Positions 1 to 6,265 of a stretch of 6,265 nucleotides of DNA are shown piece by piece (position 1 is the stretch's first letter; every line of letters starts with the position of its first letter). This DNA is from UMGS1766 sp963660915 (GTDB taxonomy: Bacteria; Bacillota; Clostridia; Oscillospirales; Oscillospiraceae), in assembly GCA_963660915.1 (NCBI GenBank), contig CAVLAO010000091.1, positions 1 to 6,265 of the forward strand, given 5' to 3'. The notes under the pieces were generated by a model, which saw nothing but the letters and a program-made list of their open reading frames with translations, ran no database searches and was not told the DNA's origin. The position numbers and the translations under genes are program-made.

Positions 1-2
1 GT

Positions 3-290
3 GTAGGCCACCATGGGTCTGAATTGGACAGCGATATTGAGCGCTATGCTATTGGATGGCGTTTTGAACGTATTCCGCGCGTTGCAACCGCAATTATGCG
101 GGTTGCAATGTTTGAGATTCTTTACATGTCTGATGTACCCAATGGTGTTGCAATCAATGAAGCAATTGAGATTGCAAAGAAGTATGAGGATGAAAAGGTT
201 GTTTCATTTATCAACGGAATCCTTGGTAAGTTTGTCCGCGCTGAGTGTGGAAATAATGATAAAACGGTAACACCCGAACAGAATCAATGA
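3..290 (+). CDS. nusB: Transcription antitermination protein NusB, 3' part (5' end outside window)
   Basis: The frame is open from base 3 and gives the last 95 residues of the protein; the start lies upstream of the window. NusB is a small all-helical RNA-binding protein. With NusE (ribosomal protein S10) it binds boxA RNA and supports processive antitermination of rRNA operons in the cytoplasm. The visible part matches the conserved C-terminal half of the family: a W-R-F-E-R-I helix around bases 57-77, the stretch IMRVAMFEILYM, then VPNGVAINEAIEIAKKY and FINGILGKF. These correspond to the family patterns ILR-A-YE and P---AINEAVELAK---FVNG-L. Full-length NusB is about 130-150 residues, so roughly the first third is missing. 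A polar tail of about 18 residues follows the last conserved helix and is not part of the family core. The stop overlaps the next start as ATGA. A TTG at base 24 is an internal Leu codon and not the start. Identification is firm. Confidence 0.93.
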   Translation, partial: VGHHGSELDSDIERYAIGWRFERIPRVATAIMRVAMFEILYMSDVPNGVAINEAIEIAKKYEDEKVVSFINGILGKFVRAECGNNDKTVTPEQNQ

Positions 291-1225
291 AGGCTTTTTT
301 AGGGATTGATACCAGCAATTATACTACGTCTGCTGCGATCTACCGAGACGATAATACGGGACTGAATGCCTCTCGGCTGTTGGATGTGCCGGAAGGAGCT
401 CTCGGATTGCGCCAAAGCGACGCGCTTTTTCAGCATGTCCGCCGTTTGCCGGATCAGATAGCAGTTTTAGAGCAAGCCGGTATGTTAACAAAAATTTCTG
501 CTGTCGGCGCTTCATCTGCGCCGCGCACGGCTGAGGGATCATACATGCCATGCTTCCTTGCCGGTTTGTCGCAGGGAAGGATTTTAGCGCAGGCATTGCA
601 TGTTCCTTTCTTTGAATGTTCTCACCAACAGGGGCATGTCGCGGCGGCAGCGTGGAGCGCAGGAAAAATAGAATTACTGGATAAGCCTATGCTGAGTTGG
701 CATCTTTCCGGCGGAACTACGGAATTGTTATTTGTCTATCCGGAAGATGAAATGCCGCAGGTGAACATTCTGAGCGGGACGGAGGATATTTCTGCAGGAC
801 AGCTTATTGATCGTACGGGGAAAAAGCTGGGAATTTCTTTCCCTGCAGGAAAGGGATTGGATGCGCTGGCATCGAAAAGCAATAGTCAAGAGTTGTTTCC
901 TGTAAAATTGCGTGGTCTCCGGTTTTCGCTCTCCGGTGTTGAAAATCAGGTGCAGAAGCGGATTGATGCCGGAATGGCGGCAGAAGATGTGGCGCGTTTT
1001 GTGCTGAATACGTTGGCCGCTGTTATTGATCGAGTTACTCACACTGCACTGGAACGATATCCTGGCTTGCCGATACTGATGTCCGGCGGAGTTGCATCAA
1101 ACGCATTGCTGCGCAAAACACTGGATTATGCATATTTTGCTCAGCCGCAATATTCAACAGATAATGCAATGGGGGTTGCTGTTTTAACATCCCGCGCAAT
1201 GGAAAGAGGAGTGCTGCATGCCTGA
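287..1225 (+). CDS. Kae1/TsaD-like protein (peptidase M22 / 'O-sialoglycoprotein endopeptidase' family paralogue)
   Basis: This 312-residue protein belongs to the ASKHA-fold Kae1/TsaD family. TsaD itself, with TsaB and TsaE, makes the t6A modification of ANN-decoding tRNAs. Landmarks seen: GIDTS near the N-terminus (6-10), the metal-type HxxxH motif as HQQGH (H113, H117), the nucleotide loop SGGTTE (141-146), the AGQLIDR region with D175, FSLSGVENQV (213-222), MSGGVASNALLR (265-276) and TDNAMG (291-296). D292 would be the third metal ligand. It differs from true TsaD in several ways: the N-terminal CDET is NYTT (11-14), the GPGL loop is absent, SGGHTQ is SGGTTE, and it is about 25-30 residues shorter, mostly at the C-terminus. 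It is therefore probably a paralogue, with the genuine tsaD elsewhere. The old name O-sialoglycoprotein endopeptidase should not be taken as function. The start is fixed by ATGA overlap with nusB and by an in-frame stop at 260-262 with no other start codon between them. No good SD precedes it, which suggests translational coupling. The actual substrate is unknown. Confidence 0.85.
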   Translation: MKAFLGIDTSNYTTSAAIYRDDNTGLNASRLLDVPEGALGLRQSDALFQHVRRLPDQIAVLEQAGMLTKISAVGASSAPRTAEGSYMPCFLAGLSQGRILAQALHVPFFECSHQQGHVAAAAWSAGKIELLDKPMLSWHLSGGTTELLFVYPEDEMPQVNILSGTEDISAGQLIDRTGKKLGISFPAGKGLDALASKSNSQELFPVKLRGLRFSLSGVENQVQKRIDAGMAAEDVARFVLNTLAAVIDRVTHTALERYPGLPILMSGGVASNALLRKTLDYAYFAQPQYSTDNAMGVAVLTSRAMERGVLHA

Positions 1226-2441
1226 GTTTTCCGAACAACCGCAAATATTGTCGGTTTCGGAGTTGAACCGTTATGTGAAAAAATGTTTGGATTCGGATGC
1301 TTTTCTGCGTAGCGTTGCGGTTCGCGGAGAGTTGTCGAATTATAAAAAGCAGGGGCATCATTATTTTTCTCTAAAAGATGAAAAAGGTGTTTTGTCCTGT
1401 ATCATGTACGCCAATGCGACAAAAACCTTGCGTTTCGTTCCGGAGGACGGCATGCAGGTTGTTGTTTTCGGGCGTGTGTCAGCTTTTCTGCAGGGCGGAA
1501 AATATCAGCTCTATGCGGATATGATGGTGCCGGATGGGGTTGGCTCTGCCAATATGGCCTTTGAGCAATTGTATGCAAAATTGGAAAAGGAAGGTTTGCT
1601 CGCACCGGAACGAAAGAAAAGCCTTCCTCGATATCCGCAGAGCATCGCTTTAATCACATCTCCGGATGGGGACGCAATCAAAGATATTGTTCGGATTCTC
1701 CGCGAACGGTGGCCGATTGCAAAAGTAAAGGTGATGGGTGTAAAAGTTCAGGGGAATCGTGCGGTGGCTGAAATGACGGGTGCCGTACTGTATGCCAATC
1801 GATATCACGTAGCAGATATTCTTATCATAGGACGTGGCGGAGGCTCAAAAGAAGATCTGTGGGCCTTTAATGATGAAAAACTGGCAAGGGCAATTGCGGC
1901 ATCTGAAATTCCGGTGATTACAGCTGTTGGGCATACAGCTAATGCAACAATTGCTGATTTTGTTGCAGATTTACGTGTTGTTACGCCAACTCATGCGGCA
2001 CAGAGTGCAGTGCCCGATCAGTGTGATGTGCGGCAGGAGCTGCAATATGCAGTTTCCCGTATGTCACAGGCTACGAAAAGATATTTGCAAAGTGGCCGGC
2101 AAAAATTAGAGCAGCTGACATCCAGACAAGTCATGAGTCAGCCGTTGCGCATTGTTTATGAGCGGCGAGAGCAACTGGACTATATGCAGGAGAAGCTATC
2201 AGTTGCGTTGGAAAGAAATGCGGCGATTCATCGACGTAAACTGACGGCGCTGTGTGCCTCCTTAGATTCCCTTAATCCATTGCGTGTCCTGTCCAGAGGC
2301 TATGGTATGACACTGAACAAGGATGGTATCGTCATTGTATCAGCGGCGCAGACGCAGATTGGTGATCAAATAAGGGTTGTTTTCAGTGATGGACAGTTGG
2401 ATTGTACTGTAACAGGAAGAGAGTTGAAATCGCATGAGTGA
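1218..2441 (+). CDS. xseA: Exodeoxyribonuclease VII large subunit XseA
   Basis: XseA is the catalytic subunit of exonuclease VII, which with several copies of XseB degrades single-stranded DNA from both ends to short oligonucleotides in repair and recombination. The 407 residues (family about 400-460) show the expected order. An N-terminal OB-fold DNA-binding domain spans about 8-105, starting LSVSELNRYVK and including RGELSNYK and HHYFSLKD. The catalytic domain spans about 125-268, with ITSPDGDAIKDI (146-157), IIGRGGGSKEDLWAFNDE (203-220) and ITAVGHTANATIADFVADLR (234-253). A coiled-coil region runs about 270-345 and is the XseB-binding part in E. coli. The C-terminal segment has NPLRVLSRGYG (353-363). 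Against the E. coli residues important for catalysis (D155, R205, H238, D241), this protein has D156, R206 and H239, but N242 in place of the last Asp. The start has an AAGAGGAG SD 6 bases upstream and overlaps the preceding gene by 8 bases. xseB follows with another 8-base overlap, supporting coupled subunit production. Confidence 0.95.
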   Translation: MPEFSEQPQILSVSELNRYVKKCLDSDAFLRSVAVRGELSNYKKQGHHYFSLKDEKGVLSCIMYANATKTLRFVPEDGMQVVVFGRVSAFLQGGKYQLYADMMVPDGVGSANMAFEQLYAKLEKEGLLAPERKKSLPRYPQSIALITSPDGDAIKDIVRILRERWPIAKVKVMGVKVQGNRAVAEMTGAVLYANRYHVADILIIGRGGGSKEDLWAFNDEKLARAIAASEIPVITAVGHTANATIADFVADLRVVTPTHAAQSAVPDQCDVRQELQYAVSRMSQATKRYLQSGRQKLEQLTSRQVMSQPLRIVYERREQLDYMQEKLSVALERNAAIHRRKLTALCASLDSLNPLRVLSRGYGMTLNKDGIVIVSAAQTQIGDQIRVVFSDGQLDCTVTGRELKSHE

Positions 2442-2667
2442 GGACAGATTAAGCTTTGAAGAATCAATGACTCGACTGGAGAAGATTGTGGCCAAGCTGG
2501 AAAAGGGAGAAGTTTCTCTTGATGAGTCAATTGCTCTTTTTGAGGAAGGAACGCGGTTGGCCGCTGCGTGCAGCAAGACTCTGGATCAGGCAGAACAATC
2601 GATTGTGCGGCTGACGAAGGGCACGGACGGAAATCCACAGGAGCAACCGATGGAGGTAAACGTATGA
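2434..2667 (+). CDS. xseB: Exodeoxyribonuclease VII small subunit XseB
   Basis: This is the small subunit of exonuclease VII. It has no catalytic activity of its own and binds in several copies to the coiled-coil part of XseA. The 77-residue length fits the family (about 70-85). Nearly the whole family signature is visible: SFEESMTRLEKIVAKLEKGE (7-26), then VSLDESIALFEEGTRL (27-42), and a C-terminal helix with CSKTLDQAEQSI. The last 16 or so residues are polar and poorly conserved in the family. The ATG lies inside the end of xseA (8-base overlap), with an AGGAAGAGAG purine stretch about 10 bases upstream. Its stop overlaps the ispA start as ATGA. Identification is secure from both sequence and position beside xseA. 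Confidence 0.95.
   Translation: MSEDRLSFEESMTRLEKIVAKLEKGEVSLDESIALFEEGTRLAAACSKTLDQAEQSIVRLTKGTDGNPQEQPMEVNV
2652..2656 (+). promoter_or_regulatory. Ribosome binding site deciding the ispA start
   Basis: GGAGG ends 7 bases before the ATG at 2664, inside the end of xseB. It supports this start over an in-frame ATG at 2568, which would add 32 low-complexity residues unlike the family and bury the gene deep within xseB. Confidence 0.75.
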
Positions 2668-3548
2668 ATCATTTCGAACAGGAACTTGAACGCTGTCGGA
2701 ATATGGTGAATGACTATCTGTCCAGACCTGGTTGTTTAGGCATGTCTGAAGATAAGCTTCTCAGTGCTATGGCATATAGTTTAAATGCCGGGGGTAAACG
2801 GATTCGTCCTATCCTGACGATGAAATTTGCCGAGGCTGTTGGTGGGGCAGAAGCAGAGATGGAGGCATTACCATTGGGATGTGCTATAGAAATGTTGCAT
2901 ACCTATTCCTTGATCCATGATGATTTGCCTTGTATGGATAATGATAGTTTAAGACGGGGCAAACCGACCAATCACATTGTTTTTGGCGAGTCTACCGCTG
3001 TTTTGGCAGGAGATGCATTACAGACGCTCGCGTTTGAGGAAATCTTATTGGCTGATTTACCTGACCATGTCCTTGTTTCTGCAGCTTTAGAACTGGCACA
3101 AGCTGCTGGTGATAGAGGCATGTGTGGGGGGCAAGTATTGGATATGGAAGGGGAGACGCACTCTCTCAGTTTGGACGAACTTACTTCCTTGCATAAAAAG
3201 AAAACGGGTGCTTTACTGGAATGCGCATGCGTTATCGGTGTGCTAGTGGGGCGAGGGACTAAAAAGAAAGAAGATGCTGCACGGGCCTTTGGATCCGAGA
3301 TCGGCCTTGCATTTCAAGTGCGTGATGACCTGCTGGATTGTATTTCTACAACAGAACAGTTGGGAAAGTCGGTCGGTTCAGATGTAGCGAATCATAAGTC
3401 AACCTTTGTTACATTGCTCGGAAAAGAGGGTTGTGAAGAATTGATTGCCGACTGCACGGAGCGGGCAAAGGCGATTATTCGGGATTCGTTTAACGGTAAT
3501 GCTTTTTTGTGTGATATGGCGAATTGGCTGGCAGGGCGGATGAGTTAA
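2664..3548 (+). CDS. ispA: Farnesyl diphosphate synthase (polyprenyl synthetase), IspA type
   Basis: This 294-residue trans-prenyltransferase condenses dimethylallyl diphosphate with isopentenyl diphosphate to give geranyl and then farnesyl diphosphate, the precursor of undecaprenyl lipid carrier and other isoprenoids. Motifs seen: GGKRIRPIL (43-51, diphosphate binding), the first Asp-rich motif DDLPCMD (86-92) followed by NDSLRRGKPT, GGQVLDMEGE (155-164), HKKKTGALL (177-185), the second Asp-rich motif FQVRDDLLD (217-225), and GKSVGSD with K245 downstream. The first motif is the DDxxxxD form of bacterial type II FPP synthases. Tyr81 sits five residues before it, in keeping with a short C15 product, but geranylgeranyl diphosphate cannot be excluded by reading alone. 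The frame is open further upstream inside xseB. The ATG at 2664 is preferred because it overlaps the xseB stop as ATGA, has GGAGG 7 bases upstream, and the family-like sequence begins only there. dxs, which feeds the same pathway, follows after 33 bases. Confidence 0.94.
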   Translation: MNHFEQELERCRNMVNDYLSRPGCLGMSEDKLLSAMAYSLNAGGKRIRPILTMKFAEAVGGAEAEMEALPLGCAIEMLHTYSLIHDDLPCMDNDSLRRGKPTNHIVFGESTAVLAGDALQTLAFEEILLADLPDHVLVSAALELAQAAGDRGMCGGQVLDMEGETHSLSLDELTSLHKKKTGALLECACVIGVLVGRGTKKKEDAARAFGSEIGLAFQVRDDLLDCISTTEQLGKSVGSDVANHKSTFVTLLGKEGCEELIADCTERAKAIIRDSFNGNAFLCDMANWLAGRMS

Positions 3549-3570
3549 CATAATGAAGTTATAAAGAAGA

Positions 3571-3578
3571 AAAGGAGG
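3571..3578 (+). promoter_or_regulatory. Strong ribosome binding site of dxs
   Basis: AAAGGAGG is the best SD match in the window and lies in the only real intergenic spacer (3549-3581, 33 bases). It ends 3 bases before the ATG at 3582 but 9 bases before the in-frame GTG at 3588. The spacing favours GTG as the true start; the two choices differ by two residues. The spacer shows no hairpin large enough for a terminator and no convincing promoter. Confidence 0.75.
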
Positions 3579-3581
3579 AGA

Positions 3582-5436
3582 ATGCCAGTGTCTGAATGGA
3601 GTGGCAAATGCCTCGAAAATTTAGATGATGATGCCTGCAAAGTGGTTTGTGATGAAATTCGTACAGCGTTGTTGCATTCTGTGTCTCAGACTGGGGGGCA
3701 CTTGGCATCTAATTTAGGCACGGTCGAATTAACGGTTGCGTTGCATCGCGTGTTTGATTTTGATGTAGACCGCTTGGTTTTCGATGTGGGACACCAATGT
3801 TATGCACATAAAATGCTGACCGGCAGGGCGGATCAGATGTCAACACTCCGCAAGCTTGGCGGATTATCCGGATTTCCAAAGCCGCATGAAAGCAAGACGG
3901 ATGCATTTATTGCAGGTCACGCATCCAATTCGGTTTCGGTAGCATTGGGGATGGCGCGGGCACGCACATTATTGCATCAGGACTATCGTGTAGTTGCGCT
4001 GATTGGCGACGGGGCACTTACAGGCGGATTAGCCTATGAGGGGCTTGCGGATGCAGGCGGCAGCGGTGAAAAGCTGTTGGTTGTATTAAACGATAATGGA
4101 ATGAGCATTAAAAAAAATGTGGGTGGCGTTGCAAAACTGCTGTCAAGACAGCATCTTCGTCCCAGTTACCTGCGTTTTAAACGAAGATATCGTGAATTTA
4201 CCCATGCCATTCCTGGCGGACGACAGATTTACCGGTTGACGCATAGTTTGAAAAAATTCTTGAAAAGCAGTTTTTTGCCCAGTGTTTTCTTTGAAGACAT
4301 GGGCTTTGAATATATTGGTCCGGTAGATGGAAATGATGTTGCTGAGTTAACCCGTTTGCTGCGTTGGGCTGATTCACTGGATGGTCCGGTACTTCTTCAT
4401 GTGCGCACAAAAAAAGGAAAAGGATATCCTCCTGCGGAAAGTACACCGGAACTATATCACAGTGTAGGCGCTTTTTCGTTGGATGAAGGCATAAAGCCGT
4501 CAGATAAGCTGGATTTTTCATCTGTGTTCGGAAAGTGCCTTGCTGAACTTGCGGAGAAAGACGAGCGCATTTGTGCAATTACTGCAGCAATGCAGTCCAG
4601 CACTGGATTGGATCGATTTGCGTCTGAATTTCCAAGCCGNNNNNNNNNNNNNNNNNNNNNNNNNNNNNNNNNNNNNNNNNNNNGTCGCTATGTGTGCAGG
4701 TATGGCGAAGCAGGGGTTGCTTCCGGTGTTTGCAGTTTATTCTACTTTCTTACAACGTTCCTATGATATGTTGCTGCATGATGTATCTTTGCAAAATTTA
4801 CATGTGGTTTTCGGTGTTGATCGTGCCGGCCTGGTTGGTGCAGATGGAGAGACCCATCAGGGGGTTTTCGATTTAGCTTATTTGTCTACCATACCGCATA
4901 TCAATGTGCTTGCGCCCAGTAATTTTGCGGAAATGAAAAGTATGCTGCGGTCAGCACTCTATGATTTCGCAGGACCGGTCGCACTTCGATATCCGCGAGG
5001 CGGAGAGGATGATTGTTTTACCAAAGATACTGGCGGTACTGCAGACTGTGTCATTCGACAGGGAAAAGATTTCACTTTTGTAGCCTATGGTACGTTGATT
5101 TGCGAGGCAATCAAAGCGGCAAAGTGCCTTGCAGAAGATGGAATCCAATGTGAGATTGTGAAATTAAATCAGCTTATTCCTTTGAATGCAGAGCAGGTGT
5201 TAAACTCTGTTGAGAAAACACATCGTCTTTTGGTGATTGAAGATGTAATTCGTCCAAATTCTGTTGGACGTGCGCTGGCACATCAACTGGCAGAGCGCAA
5301 TATAGCAACAGAAAGTATGTGTCTTCTCAGTTCAGGGATTGATTTTGTCCCTCATGGCAGTGTAGGCGAATTGCGGGCATTGTTAGGAATTGATGCAGAT
5401 TCCATTGTAAAAACGGTAAAAGGAGTGCTCGTATGA
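3582..5436 (+). CDS. dxs: 1-deoxy-D-xylulose-5-phosphate synthase (interrupted by an assembly gap)
   Basis: Dxs is a thiamine-diphosphate enzyme that joins pyruvate and glyceraldehyde 3-phosphate to 1-deoxy-D-xylulose 5-phosphate, the first and usually controlling step of the MEP isoprenoid pathway; the product also feeds thiamine and pyridoxal synthesis in many bacteria. Before the gap: TGGHLASNLGTVELT (37-51), DVGHQCYAHKMLTGR (68-82), the ThDP-Mg motif GDGAL...NDNGMS (142-175), GPVDGND (246-252), TKKGKGYPPAE (276-286) and AITAAM (332-337). After it: YSTFLQRSYD, DRAGLVGADGETHQG (bases 4819-4863) and RYPRG (4987-5001). The N run covers the segment that in E. coli reads YFDVAIAEQHA and holds the catalytic Glu. 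The two halves are in different frames only because 44 N were written where about 34 bases are expected. With that length the protein is about 614 residues, normal for the family, so I treat it as one intact gene. Start: ATG 3582, or GTG 3588 by SD spacing. The stop overlaps tlyA as ATGA. Confidence 0.93.
4640..4683. other. Run of 44 N (assembly gap) inside dxs
   Basis: The base before the gap leaves CG of a codon whose third base is the first N, so Arg is certain whatever that base is. This matches the conserved FP-x-R that precedes the FFDVGIAEQHA-like segment. After the gap the frame resumes exactly at 4684 with VAMCAGMA. By comparison with E. coli Dxs, 11 residues plus one base are missing, which is 34 bases. 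In any case the true length must leave a remainder of 1 on division by 3, and 44 does not. The gap length is therefore a placeholder or a poor estimate. Confidence 0.9.
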
Positions 5437-6239
5437 AGGGCAAACGCTTAGATTTAAAATTGGTAGAGCTGGGCTATTTCGAAAGCCGCCAAAAGGCGCA
5501 AGCCTGTATTATGAGCGGCATTGTATATGTCAATGAGAAAAAAGTCGATAAAGCCGGTTTTATGGTGGCAGATGACGCAGTGATTGAAGTGCGCGGCAAA
5601 GCATTAAAATATGTGAGCCGAGGCGGATTAAAGTTGGAGAAAGCCATTCAGGTTTTTCCAATTGATCTGAATGGCGTTATTGCGATGGATTGCGGAGCTT
5701 CTACCGGTGGTTTTTCAGATTGTATGCTGCAAAATGGCGCAGAAAAGGTCTATGCAGTAGATGTTGGGTATGGCCAGTTGGATTGGAAATTGCGAAATGA
5801 TCCGCGTGTTGTATGCCTGGAGCGCACGAATGCACGATACATGACGCAGGAGCTGATTCCGGATCCGCTTGATTTTGTTTCAATAGATGTTTCTTTTATT
5901 TCCCTTGCGTTGATTTTGCCTACACTGCGGACTCTGATGAAATCGACCGGTCAATTGGTTTGCCTTATCAAGCCGCAATTTGAGGCGGGAAAAGAAAAAG
6001 TTGGGAAAAAAGGCGTTGTGCGAGATCCGGCTGTTCATTTGGAGGTTGTCGAGCGCTTTTATAATCAGGCAGAACAGTTTGATTTTTCAGTGCGTGGAAT
6101 GACCTTCTCGCCAATTCGTGGGCCGGAGGGCAATATCGAGTATCTTGGCTGGCTTACGGTTGGAGCGGGAAACTCGATTCCGATCGACTTTAAGTCGTTA
6201 GTAGAACAGTCGCACAAGGAGTTGGAGGCAAAATCATGA
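5433..6239 (+). CDS. tlyA: TlyA family rRNA (cytidine-2'-O)-methyltransferase
   Basis: This 268-residue protein (family about 245-275) has an N-terminal S4 RNA-binding domain (about 5-60, with RLDLKLVELGYFESRQKAQ and IVYVNEKKV) joined to an FtsJ/RrmJ-type SAM-dependent methyltransferase domain. SAM-binding motif I is DCGASTGGFSD (86-96), followed by VDVGYGQLDWKLRND (109-123) and ERTNAR (130-135). Comparison with Mycobacterium tuberculosis TlyA gives a complete catalytic K-D-K-E tetrad: K67 (in RGGLKL), D152 (in SIDVSFISL), K180 (in IKPQFE) and E236 (in GNIEYLGW). TlyA of mycobacteria 2'-O-methylates cytidines in 16S and 23S rRNA and so sensitises ribosomes to capreomycin; whether this homologue modifies one or both sites cannot be read here. 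TlyA has also been called a haemolysin, which is not the likely primary role. The start overlaps dxs as ATGA, with AAAAGGAG 7 bases upstream. The B. subtilis homologue is yqxC, also directly after dxs. Confidence 0.93.
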   Translation: MKGKRLDLKLVELGYFESRQKAQACIMSGIVYVNEKKVDKAGFMVADDAVIEVRGKALKYVSRGGLKLEKAIQVFPIDLNGVIAMDCGASTGGFSDCMLQNGAEKVYAVDVGYGQLDWKLRNDPRVVCLERTNARYMTQELIPDPLDFVSIDVSFISLALILPTLRTLMKSTGQLVCLIKPQFEAGKEKVGKKGVVRDPAVHLEVVERFYNQAEQFDFSVRGMTFSPIRGPEGNIEYLGWLTVGAGNSIPIDFKSLVEQSHKELEAKS

Positions 6240-6265
6240 AAGTAATTCTTAGTCCTAATCCATAC
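6236..6265 (+). CDS. Probable NAD kinase, first 10 codons (truncated by window end)
   Basis: An ATG overlapping the tlyA stop as ATGA, with GGAGG (6224-6228) 7 bases upstream, opens a frame reading MKVILSPNPY to the end of the window. Clostridial NAD kinases placed after tlyA commonly begin with a very similar M-K-I/V-x-L-S-P-N-P-Y segment, and this is the expected next gene before argR and recN in that lineage. NAD kinase phosphorylates NAD to NADP. Ten residues are not enough to prove the family: the catalytic GGDG motif would lie beyond the window. That a coding gene starts here is much better supported than its exact name. Confidence 0.6.
   Translation, partial: MKVILSPNPY

Noticed and set aside
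13..270. Forward open frame of 85 codons at the window start
   Set aside because: It overlaps the nusB frame, which matches a known family; the alternative frame has no family features and no SD.
1035..1361. Reverse-strand open frame of 108 codons across the kae1-like/xseA junction, and a 104-codon one at 728-1042
   Set aside because: Both are antisense to conserved coding sequence and their compositions look like shadow frames; no family match is visible.
2568..2663. A longer ispA with start at ATG 2568
   Set aside because: The added 32 residues are the shifted reading of xseB and resemble nothing in the prenyltransferase family; the ATG at 2664 has a good SD and an ATGA overlap.
3549..3581. 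Possible terminator or promoter between ispA and dxs
   Set aside because: The spacer has no GC-rich stem with a following T run and no paired -35/-10 elements; it is too short for a riboswitch.
4198..4578. Reverse-strand open frame of 126 codons within dxs
   Set aside because: It lies antisense to a well-conserved Dxs coding region, with no SD and no recognisable protein features.
4540..5436. Reading the 3' half of dxs as a separate transketolase C-terminal-like gene starting at 4540
   Set aside because: Residues before the gap in that frame are a shadow of dxs; the split comes from the N run, and both halves join at a conserved point of one Dxs.
1..6265. Search for CRISPR arrays, insertion sequences, tRNA or rRNA genes, long repeats or phage genes
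   Set aside because: None were seen; the window is filled by conserved housekeeping genes on one strand with no long non-coding stretch.

Overview
The window is a stretch of ordinary chromosomal DNA from a Gram-positive anaerobe-type bacterium, most likely a member of the Clostridia (Oscillospiraceae/Ruminococcaceae-like). Three things point there: the gene order, the individual protein sequences, and AAAGGAGG-type Shine-Dalgarno (SD) sites with moderate base composition. Bacillus subtilis has a related run, yqiB(xseA)-yqiC(xseB)-yqiD(ispA)-dxs-yqxC(tlyA). The insertion of a Kae1-like protein before xseA, and of an NAD-kinase-like gene after tlyA, is from memory the clostridial form of this cluster.

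Layout, all on the + strand and nearly gapless: the 3' part of nusB (3-290); a TsaD/Kae1-like protein (287-1225); xseA (1218-2441); xseB (2434-2667); ispA (2664-3548); a 33-base spacer; dxs (3582-5436), interrupted by a 44-base run of N at 4640-4683; tlyA (5433-6239); and the first ten codons of a probable NAD kinase (6236 onward). Junctions overlap by 4 bases (ATGA) or 8 bases, so this looks like one translationally coupled operon. The only real spacer is in front of dxs, which also has the strongest SD. I see no RNA gene, mobile element, CRISPR array, convincing promoter or terminator.

Functionally the genes are a housekeeping mixture. NusB acts in antitermination of rRNA transcription. XseA and XseB form exonuclease VII, a single-strand DNA nuclease. 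Dxs makes 1-deoxy-D-xylulose 5-phosphate, the entry point of the MEP isoprenoid pathway, and IspA condenses the resulting C5 units to farnesyl diphosphate. TlyA is a 2'-O-ribose rRNA methyltransferase. The partial last gene would supply NADP.

I find no undescribed system. The points worth a second look are residue-level. XseA has Asn where E. coli has the catalytically important Asp241. The Kae1-like protein keeps the metal-binding residues of TsaD but has lost its N-terminal CDET acidic pair. Dxs has Asn where the family usually has GPVDGHD. The N run falls on the catalytic AEQH region of Dxs and its length is out of frame, so the apparent dxs break is an assembly artefact.
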